From: Elymus sibiricus
Taxonomy: Eukaryota; Streptophyta; Magnoliopsida; Poales; Poaceae
Assembly: GCA_039707655.1 (NCBI GenBank)
Contig: CM077664.1
Coordinates: 200,812,195 to 200,876,194 of the forward strand
DNA: 64,000 bases
Reading direction: 5' to 3'
The notes beneath the pieces were generated by a model. The model did not search any database. It saw only the letters and a list, made by a program, of their open reading frames with translations, and was not told where the DNA came from. Made by a program: the position numbers and the translations under genes. Positions 1-11,330 of the stretch are shown piece by piece (position 1 is the stretch's first letter; each line of letters opens with the position of its first letter).

Positions 1-1828
1 TCACTTATATCTATTTAGAGAGTCAACAAGAATTGGTCATTCACATGGTTAGTCATAGAATCCTACATAAAACTTGTAGATCACTGAATATGATATGTTT
101 GATTCCTTGCAATAGATTTGCGATATTGAGGTGGTAATATTGGGGCATGCTAGTAAAATAATTAAAGTTGAGTATTAATAATGTTGTTAAGGGAAGTAAG
201 TCTTTACGCAAGTAAATCCTCACGCATGTAAAGTGGTGGCCGCTGACATTAGCAATGAGGTCGGAGCATGATTTATCATTGATTGAGTCTTTGTGTTGTT
301 CGGATCGGGGGCGCGTGATGGTTAACTCCTCCCAACCTCCCCCCTAGGGGCATGCGAGTAGTACTTTGCTTCGAGGGCTAATAGGCTTTGCAATAAGTAT
401 GTGAGTTCTTTATGACTAATGTGAGACCATGGATTATACGCACTCTCACCCTTCCGCAATTTGCTAGCCTCTTCGGTACCATGCATTGCCCTTTCTCACC
501 TCGAGAGTTGGTGCAAACTTCGCCGGTGCATCCAAACCCCATGATATAATACGCTCTATCACACATAAGCCTCCTTATATCTTCCTCAAAACAGCCACCA
601 TACCTACCTATTATGGCATTTCCATAGCCATTCCGAGATATATTGCCATGCAACTTCCATCATCATCATACACATGACTTGAGCATTCATTGTCATATTG
701 CTTTGCATGATATTTTCATGGCTTGTCCGTTTTTTGATATCTTTGCTATGCTAGATCATTGCACATCCTGGTACACTGCCAGAGGCATTCATATAGAGTC
801 ATCTTGTATAGTTTTTATCGAGTTGTAAGTAAATAAAAGTGTGACGATCATCATTATTAGAGCATTGTCCCAGTGAGGAAAGGATGATGGAGACTATGAT
901 TCCTCCACAAGTCAGGATGAGACTCCGGACGAAAAATAAATAAATAAAAAGAAAAAAAGAGGCCAAAAAGAGCCCAACAAAAAAATAAGAAAAATGAAAA
1001 AAAAGGAAAAAATGAAAACAAAAAAAAGAGAAAAAGAGAGAAGGGGCAATGTTACTATCCTTTTACCACACTTGTGCTTCAGAGTAGCACCATGTTCTTC
1101 ATATGGAGAGTCTCCAGAATTGTCACTTTCATATACTAGTGGGAATTTTTCATTATAGAACTTGGCTTGTATATTCCGATGACGGGCTTCCTCAAATGCC
1201 CGAGGTCTTCATGAGCAAGCAAGTTGGATGCACACCCATAGTTTCAGTAGTGAGCTTTCCTACACTTATAGCTCTTAGTGCATCCGTTGCATGGCAATCC
1301 CTACTCCTCGCATCGATATCGATTGACAGGCCTCTCCATTGCCTATTGATCCGACGAGTTGATGCGAGACTTTCTTCCTTTTCGACTTCCCTTGTTAATC
1401 TCTACCACTGCATTCTATTCCACCGTAGTGCTTTGTCCATGACTCACGCTCATGTATTGAGTGGAGTTGAAAATGCTGAAGCACGTGAAAAAGTATGATA
1501 CAATTGCTTGGTTTGACACCGGGGTGCTCATGATATGATATGTCTATGCAGGGAAGACTGAGCGTGTCATGCTTACCACAACTAAGTGTATAGAGGTTGT
1601 TTTCTTTAGCTCCGTTATTATGAAAGGCAATGATGAATTACATGCATGTTTTGTATTATTGTTTCAATATCAAATTGATAGACTATTGCCTTGAATCACT
1701 CGTATCTTAATATTCATGCCATGATTAGATTACATGATCAAGATTATGCTAGGTAGCATTCCACGTCAAAAATTATCTTTTTATCATTTACCTACTCGAG
1801 GACGAGCAAGAATTAAGCTTGGGGATGC
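1..1828 (+). mobile_element. Gypsy element, 3' noncoding internal region (5' part outside window)
   Basis: This is the untranslated stretch between pol and the 3' LTR of a plus-strand Ty3/gypsy element. It has no long coding ORF. It holds an A-rich run (about 936-1045) and ends in the purine-rich tract aagcttggggatgc directly before an LTR. The same tract precedes the LTRs of the reverse-strand gypsy elements further right. Style and order resemble abundant Triticeae gypsy families such as Sabrina; that name is from memory and unverified. Short ORFs here are not credible genes. Confidence 0.75.
1815..1828 (+). promoter_or_regulatory. Polypurine tract of the left gypsy element
   Basis: The tract aagcttggggatgc abuts the LTR start. 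In LTR retrotransposons this site primes plus-strand DNA synthesis. The same motif (as gcatccccaagctt on the plus strand) lies next to LTRs at 18468 and 23889 and, with one change, at 36577. Confidence 0.7.
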
Positions 1829-3258
1829 TCATACGTCTCCGTCGTATCTATAATTTTTGATTGTTTCATGCCAATATTCTACAACTTTCATATACTTTTG
1901 GCAACATTTTATATTATTTTTGGGACTAACATATTGATCCAGTGCCAATGCCAGTTCCTGTTTTTGCATGTTTTTCGTTTCGCAGAAAATCCATATCAAA
2001 CGAAGTCCAAACGCGATAAAATTTTACGGAAGATTTATTTTGGAATGTATGTGATTTTTGGGAAGAAGAATCAACGCAAGACGGTGCCCGAGGTGGCCAC
2101 AAGGCAACAGGGCGCGGCCGGGGGTAGGCCGCGCCATGTTGCCTTGTGACTCCCTCGTAAGTCGGTTGGAGCCCTTCTTTCACCGCAAGAAATATAATTT
2201 CCGGATAAAAATTCCCTCAAAATTTCAGCCCAATCGGAGTTACGGATCTCCGGGAATATAAAAAACGGTGAAGGGGTCCGAAAACAGACGCGAAACAGAA
2301 GGGAAACTCTCCTCCCATCTAGGGGGAGGCCAAGCAAGAAGAAGAAGGGGGGGGCTCTCTCCCCCTCTTTCCCGGTGGCACTGGAGTGCCGCCGGGGGAA
2401 CCATCGTGACGGCAATCTACACCAACAACTTCGTCGCCGTCATCACCAACTCTCTCCCCCTCTATGCAGCGGTGTAACCTCTCTATTCCTGCTGTAATTC
2501 TCTACTTGAACATGGTGCTTAACGCTATATATTATTATCCAATGATGTGTGGCAATCCTATGATGTTTGAGTAGATTCTTTTTGTCCTACGAGTTAATTG
2601 TGGTATTGTGTGATTGATATGAGTTGTATGTTAATATGGTGCTGTCCTATGGTGCCCTCCGTGTCGCGCAAGCGTGAGGTATTCCCGATGTAGGGTTTTG
2701 CAATACGTTCATGATTCGCTTATAGTGGGTGGCTAGAGTGACAGAAGTTTACACCCGAGTAAGTGGGTTGTTGCGTATGGGAGTAAAGGGGACTTGTTAC
2801 TTAATGCTATGGTTGGGTTTTACCTTAATGATCTTTAGTAGTTGCGGATGCTTGCTAGAGTTCCAATCATAAGTGCATATGATCCAAGTATGGAAAGTAT
2901 GTTAGCGTATGCCTCTCCCTCATTGCATATGATAAGTATCTATCGTGTTATATTCAATTGCCTATGGACAATCTTTCTCATCGTTCTACAAAAAGCTTTC
3001 TACTAAACAACTAACTTTTATTATCTCGCAAAGTACTCATAGTTTTATTCTTGCAAAGTAGTTCTAGTATTACACCTACAAAGTACTTCTAGTTTCATAC
3101 TTGTTCTAGGTAAAGCAAACGTTAAGTGTGCGTAGAGTTGTATCGGTGGTCGATAGAACTTGAAGAGAATATAAATTCTACCTTTAGCTCCTCGTTGGGT
3201 TCGACACTCTTATTTATCGAAAAAGCTACAATTGATCCCCTACACTTGTGGGTTATCA
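1829..3258 (+). repeat. Gypsy 3' LTR
   Basis: It runs from tcatacgtctcc (canonical TG mutated to TC) to ttgtgggttatca, 1430 bp. It contains GC-rich sequence with short inverted pieces near 2085-2150, and a 3' half resembling the LTR ending at 16725 (shared run ctcctcgttgggttcgacac). No TSD can be tested because the left end of the element is outside the window. ORFs inside are incidental. Confidence 0.75.
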
Positions 3259-3552
3259 ATGATGTCCAACATCTTCGTGTTCGCGTTGCCGTACGCCTTC
3301 TCACCAGCTTTAGGCATAGCAGCGAACAGCGTGCGGGCACCCATGTGCTCCCCGCCCTCCGTCCGCGCTCGGACGAGCTGTGGCGAAGCAGACTCCGAGA
3401 AGAGCAGCGGCGCCGCGTTGATGTCGATGATGTAAGGCACTTGCCCGGCGGTGGTTGCCGTGGACTGCCTACCGAGCTGCTTGGCGGCGTAGTAGTACGG
3501 AGCCTTGTAATGCTCCGGCCATGGCGACGTCTACGTCCGACCCCTTGCTTCA
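3259..3552 (-). other. Unidentified gene-like fragment
   Basis: On the minus strand one frame stays open from near 3520 to the LTR boundary, with non-repetitive composition and a segment reading TTAGQVPYIIDINAAPL. It is GC-rich and looks like part of a plant exon or a captured gene piece. I do not recognise the family. It abuts the LINE fragment on one side and the LTR end on the other, so both ends are broken. An unknown transposon ORF is the main alternative. Confidence 0.3.
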
Positions 3553-4690
3553 CTGACGGCTCGCTTTGCGGCCTTCTTCACCATCTTGTACTTCTCCATG
3601 TTGTCTGCACTCCTATCCAGGTATAGGCGTCTGAAACAATCTTTCTTCTCCTTAATAGCCTTCTGGACATTATCATTCCACTACCAGGTATCCTTAGCTT
3701 CGCTTCTCCTTCCCCTAGACACTCCAAACTCCTCTTAGGCCACCTTACGAATGCAAGTCGCCATCTTCATCCACACATTATCCGCATCCCCTCCTTCCTT
3801 CCAAGGGCCCTCCTTAATGACCCTCTCCTTGAACGCCTGAGCTACCCCCCCCCCTTGAGTTTCCACCACTTCGTTCTAGCGACTTTGGCACGCTTATCCC
3901 GCTGGACACGAATCCGGAAGCGGAAGTCAGCAACCACCAGCTTATGCTGAGGGACAACACTCTCTCCAGGTATCACCTACAATCTAGGCACGCACGCCTA
4001 TCTTCTCTTCTCGAGAGGATGAAATCAATCTAGCTAGAGTGTTGACCACTACTAAAAGTCACTAGATGTGATTCTCTCTTTTTAAAGAGGGTGTTAGCTA
4101 CGATCATGTCGTAGGCTAGAGCAAAGCTGAAGACATCTTCTCCTTCTTGATTCCTGATGCCATAGCCAAAGACCTCATGCACCCCTTCAAAACCCGTGTT
4201 AGATGTACCCACGTAGTCATTGAGGTCTCCTCCTATGAAGAGCTTCTCGCCAATCGGTACGCTCCTAACCATGTCCTCCACGCCTTGCCAGAACTCCCTC
4301 TTGGTGGGAGTTCTCATTGTGGCCTACTTGTGGGGCAGACGTGCTGATAACATTGAGGACTAAGTCTAACTTGACCAGGATAATCCGGTCCCTGCGTCTC
4401 TTGACGTCTACCACTCCATACTTGAGACTCTTATTGATCAAGATGCCTACGTCATTTCTCTTTGCAGCCGTCCCCGTGTACCACAGCTTGAAGCCGGTAT
4501 CCTCCACCTCCTTCGCCTTCTGTCCCCTCCACTTGGTTTCTTGGACGCAAAGGATATCAACACCTCTCCTCACTGCTGCATCAACTAGCTCCCGAAGCTT
4601 ACTTGTCAGAGGCGCTACGTTCCAGCTACCTAAGCGGATCCTCCTAGGCTCGGCTAGCTTCCTTATCCTTCAAAATCGCTCCCTCAATGA
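3553..4690 (-). pseudogene. LINE (RTE-like) endonuclease fragment, broken
   Basis: The minus strand encodes the N-terminal endonuclease of a plant non-LTR retrotransposon. From the 5' side there is a start region with SWNVAPL near 4640, the motif VDILCVQETKW (4510-4565), then GVGIL-type sequence (here DVGILINKSL), IGGDLND near 4225 and VTFSSGQHSS near 4040. The region between endonuclease and reverse transcriptase follows, ending in KKAAKRAVSEA near 3560. QET and GGDLN are typical apurinic-like endonuclease motifs. Frames change near 4300 and again below 4040, and no reverse transcriptase follows, so this is a truncated, inactive copy. The clade call is from motif style. Confidence 0.8.
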
Positions 4691-4837
4691 CATTAAAAAA
4701 ACTTTAGAAGATTGAAAACTCTTCCCAATACAGATTTTCAGCTATGAGTATAGAAAAATCACAAATCGTTGAAGAGCTCAAAGTGAAGGCCAAATTGTCC
4801 ACTCCATTGAAAAATAGTAGAGCACATACAAAAAAAG

Positions 4838-4891
4838 ATGCCATGACGTTCAGTTTACAAGACTGACGCTCTACCACTGAGCTATAGGGGC
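4838..4891 (-). tRNA. tRNA-Thr(UGU) 5' portion, truncated
   Basis: Read on the minus strand from 4891: a 7-base acceptor strand GCCCCTA, a D arm GCTC-AGTGGTA-GAGC, an anticodon stem TCAGT/ACTGA and loop CTTGTAA with anticodon TGT (about 4857-4859). After the variable bases ACGTC the T arm and the 3' acceptor strand are missing; sequence goes into a T run instead. It is therefore a tRNA fragment and not a working gene. It lies about 180 bp upstream of the prefoldin start codon, on the opposite strand. Confidence 0.75.
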
Positions 4892-5071
4892 GAATTTGCC
4901 TGTACTACATGAAAATTCTATTTGTTTATTAAACCACGATGTTGATTATGTCTACTGATCGCCCTCGGGGTCTCGGCTCTTGTTTCTCCTTCCCTGCCCA
5001 CCAGTCCACCGCCGCCGCCTCTCCCCCCATCCCCCTCTCCCACCTCCTTCGCCGTCGGCCAGCAAGCAGCC
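4892..5071 (+). promoter_or_regulatory. Promoter-proximal region and 5' UTR of the prefoldin gene
   Basis: From about 4960 the sequence becomes C- and CT-rich, typical of grass 5' UTRs, up to AGCAGCCATGGCG at the start codon (good plant context, purine at -3 absent but G at +4). I see no certain TATA box. The gap to the tRNA fragment is very short, so the upstream promoter is either compact or overlaps repeat DNA. Confidence 0.45.
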
Positions 5072-7429
5072 ATGGCGAGCCCCGCGCGCATCGACGTGGA
5101 TAAGCTGAGCGTGGAGCAGCTCAAGGCGCTCAAGGAGCAGACCGATCTGGAGGTCAATCTCCTCCAGGACAGCCTATCCAAGATCCGCACCGCCGCCACC
5201 CGCCTCGAGAACGCCACGGCCGCCCTCCACGAGCTCTCCCTCCGCCCCCAAGGCACGGCTCACCGCTTCACCCAACCCTAACCCCCTACTCTCCACAGCG
5301 TTCCATCTTCCCGCCCTTTCCACGGGGGTTTGATTAACCTTTTCTTTTGCGGCTCGGCGTGTGCAGGGAAGAAGCTGCTCGTGCCGCTCACGGCGTCCCT
5401 CTACGTGCCCGGCACGCTCGACGACGCCGAGAAGGTCCTCGTCGACGTTGGCACCGGCTACTACATTGAGGTATCTTGCACATGATTGGGTTTGTAATAC
5501 TTTACAGCATGTTAGTTTGTTCACTACTTCAGCGCATCTCTCAATGTAGTGATACAAATTGAAATTGGGCATGAGCTTATGAGCTTCTTCAGATATATAT
5601 ATACGAAAAAAATTCGTATTGGTCGGTTTTTGGTGACATTTTGATATTCAGGAAAAACACACGATTCAGCAACACAAGTTGCCATGAAAGTTCCATTATT
5701 TATTGCACAGAAATCATCCAAACTCTGGTTGGCCTGTCTTGTTCCATGTCGGGTTCAGCAAGTTTTGCTTTCTGCTGCTACAATGCTTCTTGCTCTGCTA
5801 TGTCTGGTAATTTCTCCTTGTTTGGTGAGGAGAAGCTAATCATGAAGGTCTCCAACTTGAACTCTGTCTGCCAATGATTTGCGGTCCATTGGGTGCTTGG
5901 TGAAGGAGACTAGTTTAGAAATTGCTTTGCTCATGAGATGCATGTTTTCCTAGCCTGTAATTTAGGTCACTCTTTTAGAACCAAGTGAGCCGTGCAGTAC
6001 CCTAAGTAAACCATATTTATACTCAAATGATACATCTTATTTTTTTCTTTTATCTGTCGCCTGTCATATGATTCTTTTTTCTTGTGTGCAGAAAACTATG
6101 ACTCAAGGAAAAGAATACTGTGAAAGGAAAATTAATTTGCTGAAGTCCAACTTCGATGAACTACTTGAGGTAATATTGACAGACTGCACCGCTCTTGTAG
6201 ATGCTAATTTTAGCCCAACTGGAGGACAAATGCTTTAGTCTTCATTTTGTTAAAATTCTAACTGAATAGAAACACTGAAGATACTGAGGTTCATAAAGCC
6301 ATTTTGAGCTTGAGTAACTTCTAGTTGAGCGAGATAGAAATGGTATCATGACGAAACTTTTAGGAGAAAGGTTTTCATTCATCTATGCATGTGTGCTGTA
6401 AGCTTGTAACATGCAGACCTTTTGGTTTGGTCAAATTTATTTATATGCTCAGGTCTTGACTTGTGTTGACATGCCGACAGCATTTTATGCAAAAGTTTAT
6501 TATGTGTTGCCAGTTGCCACCTTAGGCACCATGTCACTGACCAAGTTGATGGGAAGATATAATTCAGTGCCTTCAAATATGATTATTGACTTATTGTTAG
6601 CAACTGTTCATTATATTAATATCAATTCTTACAAAAAAAAACTATCAGTATCGTAATAAAAATCAGGGCTTCGGGCTTCTCTAATTTAAGTTGTAGAATA
6701 CATGGAGCAATATCTAGGGGACACCAGGCATAGAATGCACCTGGTCACAATAGGTAGAATTACCAATGCTTTGTTATTCCTTTTAAGCATGTTACGAATA
6801 TGACATTATCTACTAGTTTACATTAGTTATGCAAATTTTGGTCAATGGCAATGTGTGAAATGTGCAAGTCTGGTGGAATGTAGCACACAACTTCGGGGCT
6901 AGCAGCACAAAGCACCAATGTCATTGCCAGAAGCTTTTATCATTTGCAGCTGGTGTTACTCTGTTAGCAAGCTCCTTTTTATTGTGGCGAATTTTCATCT
7001 GGTGATTCTCTGGTATGAACCTAGTTATTGATTGTCAGTCGTTTCACAGTGTATGCTGTAATAGGATTGTTTTGTATTGATGATGATAACCACATAAATC
7101 GCTAGCTACTCATCACTACAGAGGGAGTATTTGGAAGACACAACTTATATTGAGCTACGCTGCAACTCGCATCCCCCTCCACTGAACTTAACACTCATCG
7201 CTAAATATGATTATGTGTTATAATTCATGTGTCTGATACTCAGAAGCTGGCTATTGCTCAAGTGCAAGGCACATACCTAACCTGAAATTCCGTACAACAA
7301 CCTCCCTTGGCAGATGATGACTCTATTCTTCATGTGCAGATGGCGACCAAAAAGAAGAGCATAGCAGACGAGATGGGCATGCTTCTACAAGCCAAGCTGA
7401 GGCAGGCATCACCGAGCTCGAGTTCATGA
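5072..7429 (+). CDS. PFD5: Prefoldin subunit 5 (four exons)
   Basis: Exons are 5072-5252, 5367-5470, 6092-6169 and 7340-7429, giving 453 nt or 150 codons plus TGA, the usual size for alpha-class prefoldin subunit 5. Prefoldin is a hexameric cytosolic chaperone that passes unfolded actin and tubulin to the TRiC/CCT chaperonin; in plants it supports microtubule assembly. The protein has an N-terminal helix ([16 protein letters not shown], with [13 protein letters not shown] after it), a central beta-hairpin segment ([15 protein letters not shown] and [12 protein letters not shown]) and a C-terminal helix with [16 protein letters not shown]: the coiled coil-hairpin-coiled coil of the family. Introns 2 and 3 have GT-AG ends. 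Intron 1 has no GT donor at the required place and starts GC. Frames match at every junction and no stop interrupts, so the gene looks intact. Confidence 0.93.
5253..5366 (+). other. GC-AG first intron of the prefoldin gene
   Basis: Exon 1 ends CCCCAAG and intron 1 starts GCACGG; it ends CGTGTGCAG before GGAAGAAG. No GT occurs between 5245 and 5290 that would keep the frame. AAG|GC is the common form of the minor GC-AG intron class spliced by the normal U2 machinery. The intron is 114 nt. Confidence 0.75.
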
Positions 7430-8781
7430 GAGCGGCGTGCGCGCCCTGTCCCTTGCTTTGTTGGAGCGCCGGGGTGGTTCGCTCGCAGCCCTCAAGGGAA
7501 CATAGGACAATGTTTAGCTGTTTTGGCCGTGTGTGCAAGGTTCTCTGAGGTGATTTGCTGTAACCAGCCTGCTCTATTGCCAGACTTCGTCATCGAGTAA
7601 TTTGGAACTTGGTATCAACCGTGTGTCTTGGCTGCGCAATCTGCACTTTAATGGCTTTGACAATCACTTGTTGGTTTGTTGCATTTTGATGTCTGGATGC
7701 TTGGTTTTGCTTTCGCATACTGGTGTTGCTCTTCCTGGTACTTGTTGAAGCCGTCATATGGTGTAAAAAGTACTTCTACTCGTGCATGCATTTGCCACCA
7801 TGTGTACCACTAAGTTGGGAATGTTAAAGCAAAAATCCCTGGTTATTATGTTTACAAATACAGTATGAGGAAGAACCACATCGACACAAATTCTTTCTAT
7901 GGATTGCCTATAGGGGCAGATTAAACACCAAGGACAATATGACAACTAAAACCTCCAGTCAAACCCATCATGATGTGCCCAGCGCTGGAGTCCATCCATC
8001 ATACCCCGCAGAAATGCTCAATGGTTTTGAGGAAGCTAAATGTCCATCGAATAGCCCTCCGAGAACCAACATGTGTGGTGTGGTGGATGGTTAGGAGGGC
8101 AGTTGTACCCCCAGCCCACCAAAGATTTGACGCTTTGGTGTCTCCCATCGATAACGAGGCGTCTATGATGACTTCATCAATTTGTGTCTATACCGTGTTT
8201 CTAAAAAAAAAACAGCCCTCCAGTCAAGCAACATTATCTACTTTGTTGACCAGGTACAACAAAAAGGATTCTCCCCAATTTGCTTTGCAGCATATGCCCT
8301 TAAATTTTGGCATGCTTGCAGCTCGCAATGACAAGATATTCAGTGACACTAATGCTGCACGCTCGAATCTGCTGAACAATATCGCTACTGAGCACAGACA
8401 TCCTGTTTGTTCTGGGTGGACAAGCTGGCTGCTTAGCCACAGCTCTTACATTCCTCTGCTTTTATATCCTTTTTGTCTTCCTCTTACTAGCAAGCTTCAA
8501 GCTTGATTGGAAATAACCTTGTAAACTTCCACTTCCAGCACAGGGAAGGAATGCCACATCTTATACCAGTATAAAAATCGCGTAAAGTTCTATGATACGT
8601 TACATTCTAAAACACGTATGCATAATCAAAATGATATACACATGAAGGCTGACAGCTTGTTCACAGTAATATAAAAGGTTCACAGACTACTCAACAGTAA
8701 AGAAAACATGAAGGTTCAAGGCTCGTTCGTTCAGGTGATACAGAGAGAATTCAAGCTAGTAGATAAAAATCACAACACGTC
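7430..8781. other. 3' UTR of prefoldin and intergenic DNA between convergent genes
   Basis: 7430 to about 7760 is probably the prefoldin 3' UTR. The rest to 8781 includes the likely 3' UTR of the minus-strand hAT-like gene. An ORF at 7970-8506 has no recognisable domain and irregular composition, and I do not count it as a gene. No transposon termini or RNA gene were seen. Confidence 0.4.
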
Positions 8782-10800
8782 CTAGCGGTTATTCACAGCT
8801 CGGAAGCGAGATATGATGGCATCGTCCTTCACCTGCTCAAAGGTTTCACGCTCAAGGCATGTAACCAAGCAATCATTCGCGCATTGCTCTGATAGCTTGT
8901 TTACCGCCTTATTGTTCACGTAATTCACTGAAGATAGGTCCCTCTCATCACTGCCAGTTGCTACAGGAAGGATTAGCACCAACCTGAGAAGCCTGCAGAC
9001 AATGTTGTAAACACGATCCTTCCTTGTTTCGACAAGCTTGATAGAAAGCTCCGCAAGAGTCTTCACTTCTCTAAACCTTTCGTCTAGACGCAGATCATCA
9101 ACGAAGTTTGAAAGTTGGAAGGGAAGATGCAACAACTCAAACTGTGAAAAATCCTCGGGATAAAAGTGGGCAAGCTTAACCAGCTTTTCCTCATCATAAG
9201 CAGCAAATGAGTCGGCAGGATTGAATGCTGCCATGCAAATCAGCAACTCCGTGTTGGCCTCATCAAACATGCCATCAAGTTCTCTAAGTTGACTATCAAT
9301 GACATCCAAAAACATATCAACGTGGTAGTAATGAAGATTCGTGGCCTTTTCGTAGAACTTTGGAGATCTCCCGACCGGGTCATACAAACCATCCATGTCC
9401 ACAAGTTCGATGTCATGTTTCACACAAAAAGAGGTGACCTTCTGAAGAAAACTTTCCCATTCACCATCTTCCTGCAGTAACTGCAACCGTTTCTTTGTCA
9501 CGCTAACAAGATCGATAGCATTAACAATATCTTGATCCCTCTTTTGCAAAGCACTGCATAAGTCATCTGTATACTCAAATATAGTTTGCAGCAAGTGTGC
9601 TATAAAGACAAACTCAAATGCCTCGAATGCATAAGACACCTGTTGAGCTCGTACTGATTTTATGCCATTATGCTCATCCCCAATCATACAGAGAATTTCC
9701 CAAATTGCAGGATATAAAGAGATAACATGCATCACATTTTCATAGCGGGATCCCCGAGGAGTATCACATGGCGTTCCCAGGCTCTCTCGATCAAGACCAT
9801 ATTCGGCTTCAGTTTCTTCCAATTCAAATGTTTTGATGATATACTCAGCTTGAGCTACTCCAAGCATTCGTATCTTTTCACAGCACATCACAAGAAAATC
9901 CATCAAATATTCAAGGTGATAAAAGAACCAACCACCATGAACATTCTGCTTAGCAACAGCAACCATATTTACCTGAAGTTGATGGGCAAAGCAATGGACA
10001 TAATAAGCAGAAGGGGACTCGTCCACAATTATTTTCTTCAAAGCATTATCATAACCCTTCATGGCACAAGCCCCATCATATCCCAGCCCCCGGACCCTAG
10101 AAAAGCTCAAAGAGTGAGCCGTAAGCAGATTCTGAATTGTTGTTTTAATTGTCAAAGGGGTAGTGTCTTCAACTCCGACGATGCCGAGGAACCTTTCCAC
10201 GGCCATTCCTTTTGTACCAACATAACGCAGGCAAAGGGCCAATTGTTCCTGTTGGTCCATATCGCGAGATTCATAAACAAGCACCGCGAAATAACCATCA
10301 CCAAGATCTTCAATGATGAGCCTAGTAGTTTCTTCGGCACAAGCGTTGATGAGTTGCTCCTGTGCCTTTTGGTCCAACAGCTCGCTGCTTCTTGGAGCAT
10401 CCTTCAGATCCACCCTTTTAACTCCTTCAACACTCTCTGCCAGCCAATCCACAAGCTCAAGAAAATTCCCTGCATTACCTTCATTTTCAAGATGTCCATG
10501 GACTGGCAAGCCTTGCTGCAAGATGAACCTCAGGCACTGGACTGAAGTTTTCAAACGGGACAGATATAGAGCCTCAGCCTCGGCATGCAACTGCTTAGCG
10601 TTTGAAGCAATGGACTCGTCGTCACCAGATTCATCATCCTCCGGTACCACCTGCAGCCCATCTGATGGGGAAGGGTTGCCTTGGTTCCGAGACCGGATTT
10701 CAACTCCAATCGGTGCGGGTTTTGGCGTTGAGGTGGAGGCAATCTTACTTTTCTTGGAAGCTCTATCCCACAACGTTTTCAAATCCATGCTCTTCTTCAT
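8782..10800 (-). CDS. hAT-transposase-like protein (DUF4371/ZMYM1-like, hAT dimerisation domain)
   Basis: An uninterrupted 672-residue ORF. Residues 1-85 are a basic then acidic, low-complexity N-terminus. Residues about 86-300 match the plant ZMYM1-like/DUF4371 type: CLRFILQQGLPVHGH, FAVLVYESRD, VERFLGIVGVEDTT, GYDGACAMKGY and YYVHCFAHQLQ. The C-terminus (about 585-672) has LRLVLILPVAT, a degenerate S.ER..S.V motif and NYVNNKAVNKL, the hAT dimerisation region. Such proteins usually begin with a TTF-type zinc finger; none is visible. The family usually reads VDESRD where this has VYESRD, so a residue thought to be acidic and catalytic is replaced. No terminal inverted repeats were found. It is either a domesticated transposase or a decayed but still open copy. 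I chose ATG 10800; an in-frame ATG four codons later is possible. Confidence 0.8.
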   Translation of the reverse strand: MKKSMDLKTLWDRASKKSKIASTSTPKPAPIGVEIRSRNQGNPSPSDGLQVVPEDDESGDDESIASNAKQLHAEAEALYLSRLKTSVQCLRFILQQGLPVHGHLENEGNAGNFLELVDWLAESVEGVKRVDLKDAPRSSELLDQKAQEQLINACAEETTRLIIEDLGDGYFAVLVYESRDMDQQEQLALCLRYVGTKGMAVERFLGIVGVEDTTPLTIKTTIQNLLTAHSLSFSRVRGLGYDGACAMKGYDNALKKIIVDESPSAYYVHCFAHQLQVNMVAVAKQNVHGGWFFYHLEYLMDFLVMCCEKIRMLGVAQAEYIIKTFELEETEAEYGLDRESLGTPCDTPRGSRYENVMHVISLYPAIWEILCMIGDEHNGIKSVRAQQVSYAFEAFEFVFIAHLLQTIFEYTDDLCSALQKRDQDIVNAIDLVSVTKKRLQLLQEDGEWESFLQKVTSFCVKHDIELVDMDGLYDPVGRSPKFYEKATNLHYYHVDMFLDVIDSQLRELDGMFDEANTELLICMAAFNPADSFAAYDEEKLVKLAHFYPEDFSQFELLHLPFQLSNFVDDLRLDERFREVKTLAELSIKLVETRKDRVYNIVCRLLRLVLILPVATGSDERDLSSVNYVNNKAVNKLSEQCANDCLVTCLERETFEQVKDDAIISRFRAVNNR

Positions 10801-11330
10801 TTATCACAGTCCCGCTGAACCTCTAAATCTTTGATACCTACACGAAATAAATTGGCAAGAAAAGAGAGCAATCAACTTACCAGCTGATCGTTTGAACATT
10901 CACAAGTTCTACTCCGATTAGAAACTGGGAACTGGAAGCTAGATTGGGGAACTCACGGCACGGCCGAGGCGGGATTGGGGATTGGCGAGTGGCGTCCGGT
11001 GGCCGCACCCGCAATGCTTCCCGCTGGCTGGCTGTGTGAAAGGTCGCGCCGCTCCACCGATTCCGTCGCCGGGGGCGTCGGGGGCAAGCTGTAGCGAGTA
11101 GCCGGCGGCGCGCGACGTGCTAGGTGCTACAGTTGGAGGGAAGCCGTCGGATGGCTTTGCGGTTTGCGCCGCCTGCTCGTCTCGCTCGCGCCTCTCTGTG
11201 TCTGTCTCGGGCGCGTGCGTGTAGGCTCGTTCAGGCCAGGCCGAGCGAGCAAAACTGCAAGACCCACAGACGTCCGATGGCCAAACTTACATCAGGGATG
11301 CGGCCCATTCTTTAGAAAGAGGCCTGGTTT
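10801..11330 (-). promoter_or_regulatory. 5' UTR and GC-rich upstream region of the hAT-like gene
   Basis: Minus-strand sequence is GC-rich between 10960 and 11280, as expected for a grass promoter or first exon. A good donor CTG|GTAAGT begins at 10880, and possible acceptors at about 10838 and 10817 would make a short intron in the 5' UTR; the nearer acceptor would leave only about 43 nt, too short for plants, so about 64 nt or no intron is more likely. No TATA box is certain. Confidence 0.35.

Noticed and set aside
3126..3626. 166-codon plus-strand ORF
   Set aside because: It crosses the LTR end and lies opposite the LINE and gene-like frames; no domain.
7970..8506. 178-codon plus-strand ORF
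   Set aside because: No recognisable domain, odd composition, located between the 3' ends of two convergent genes.
9727..10545. 272-codon plus-strand ORF
   Set aside because: Antisense shadow of the hAT-like gene.
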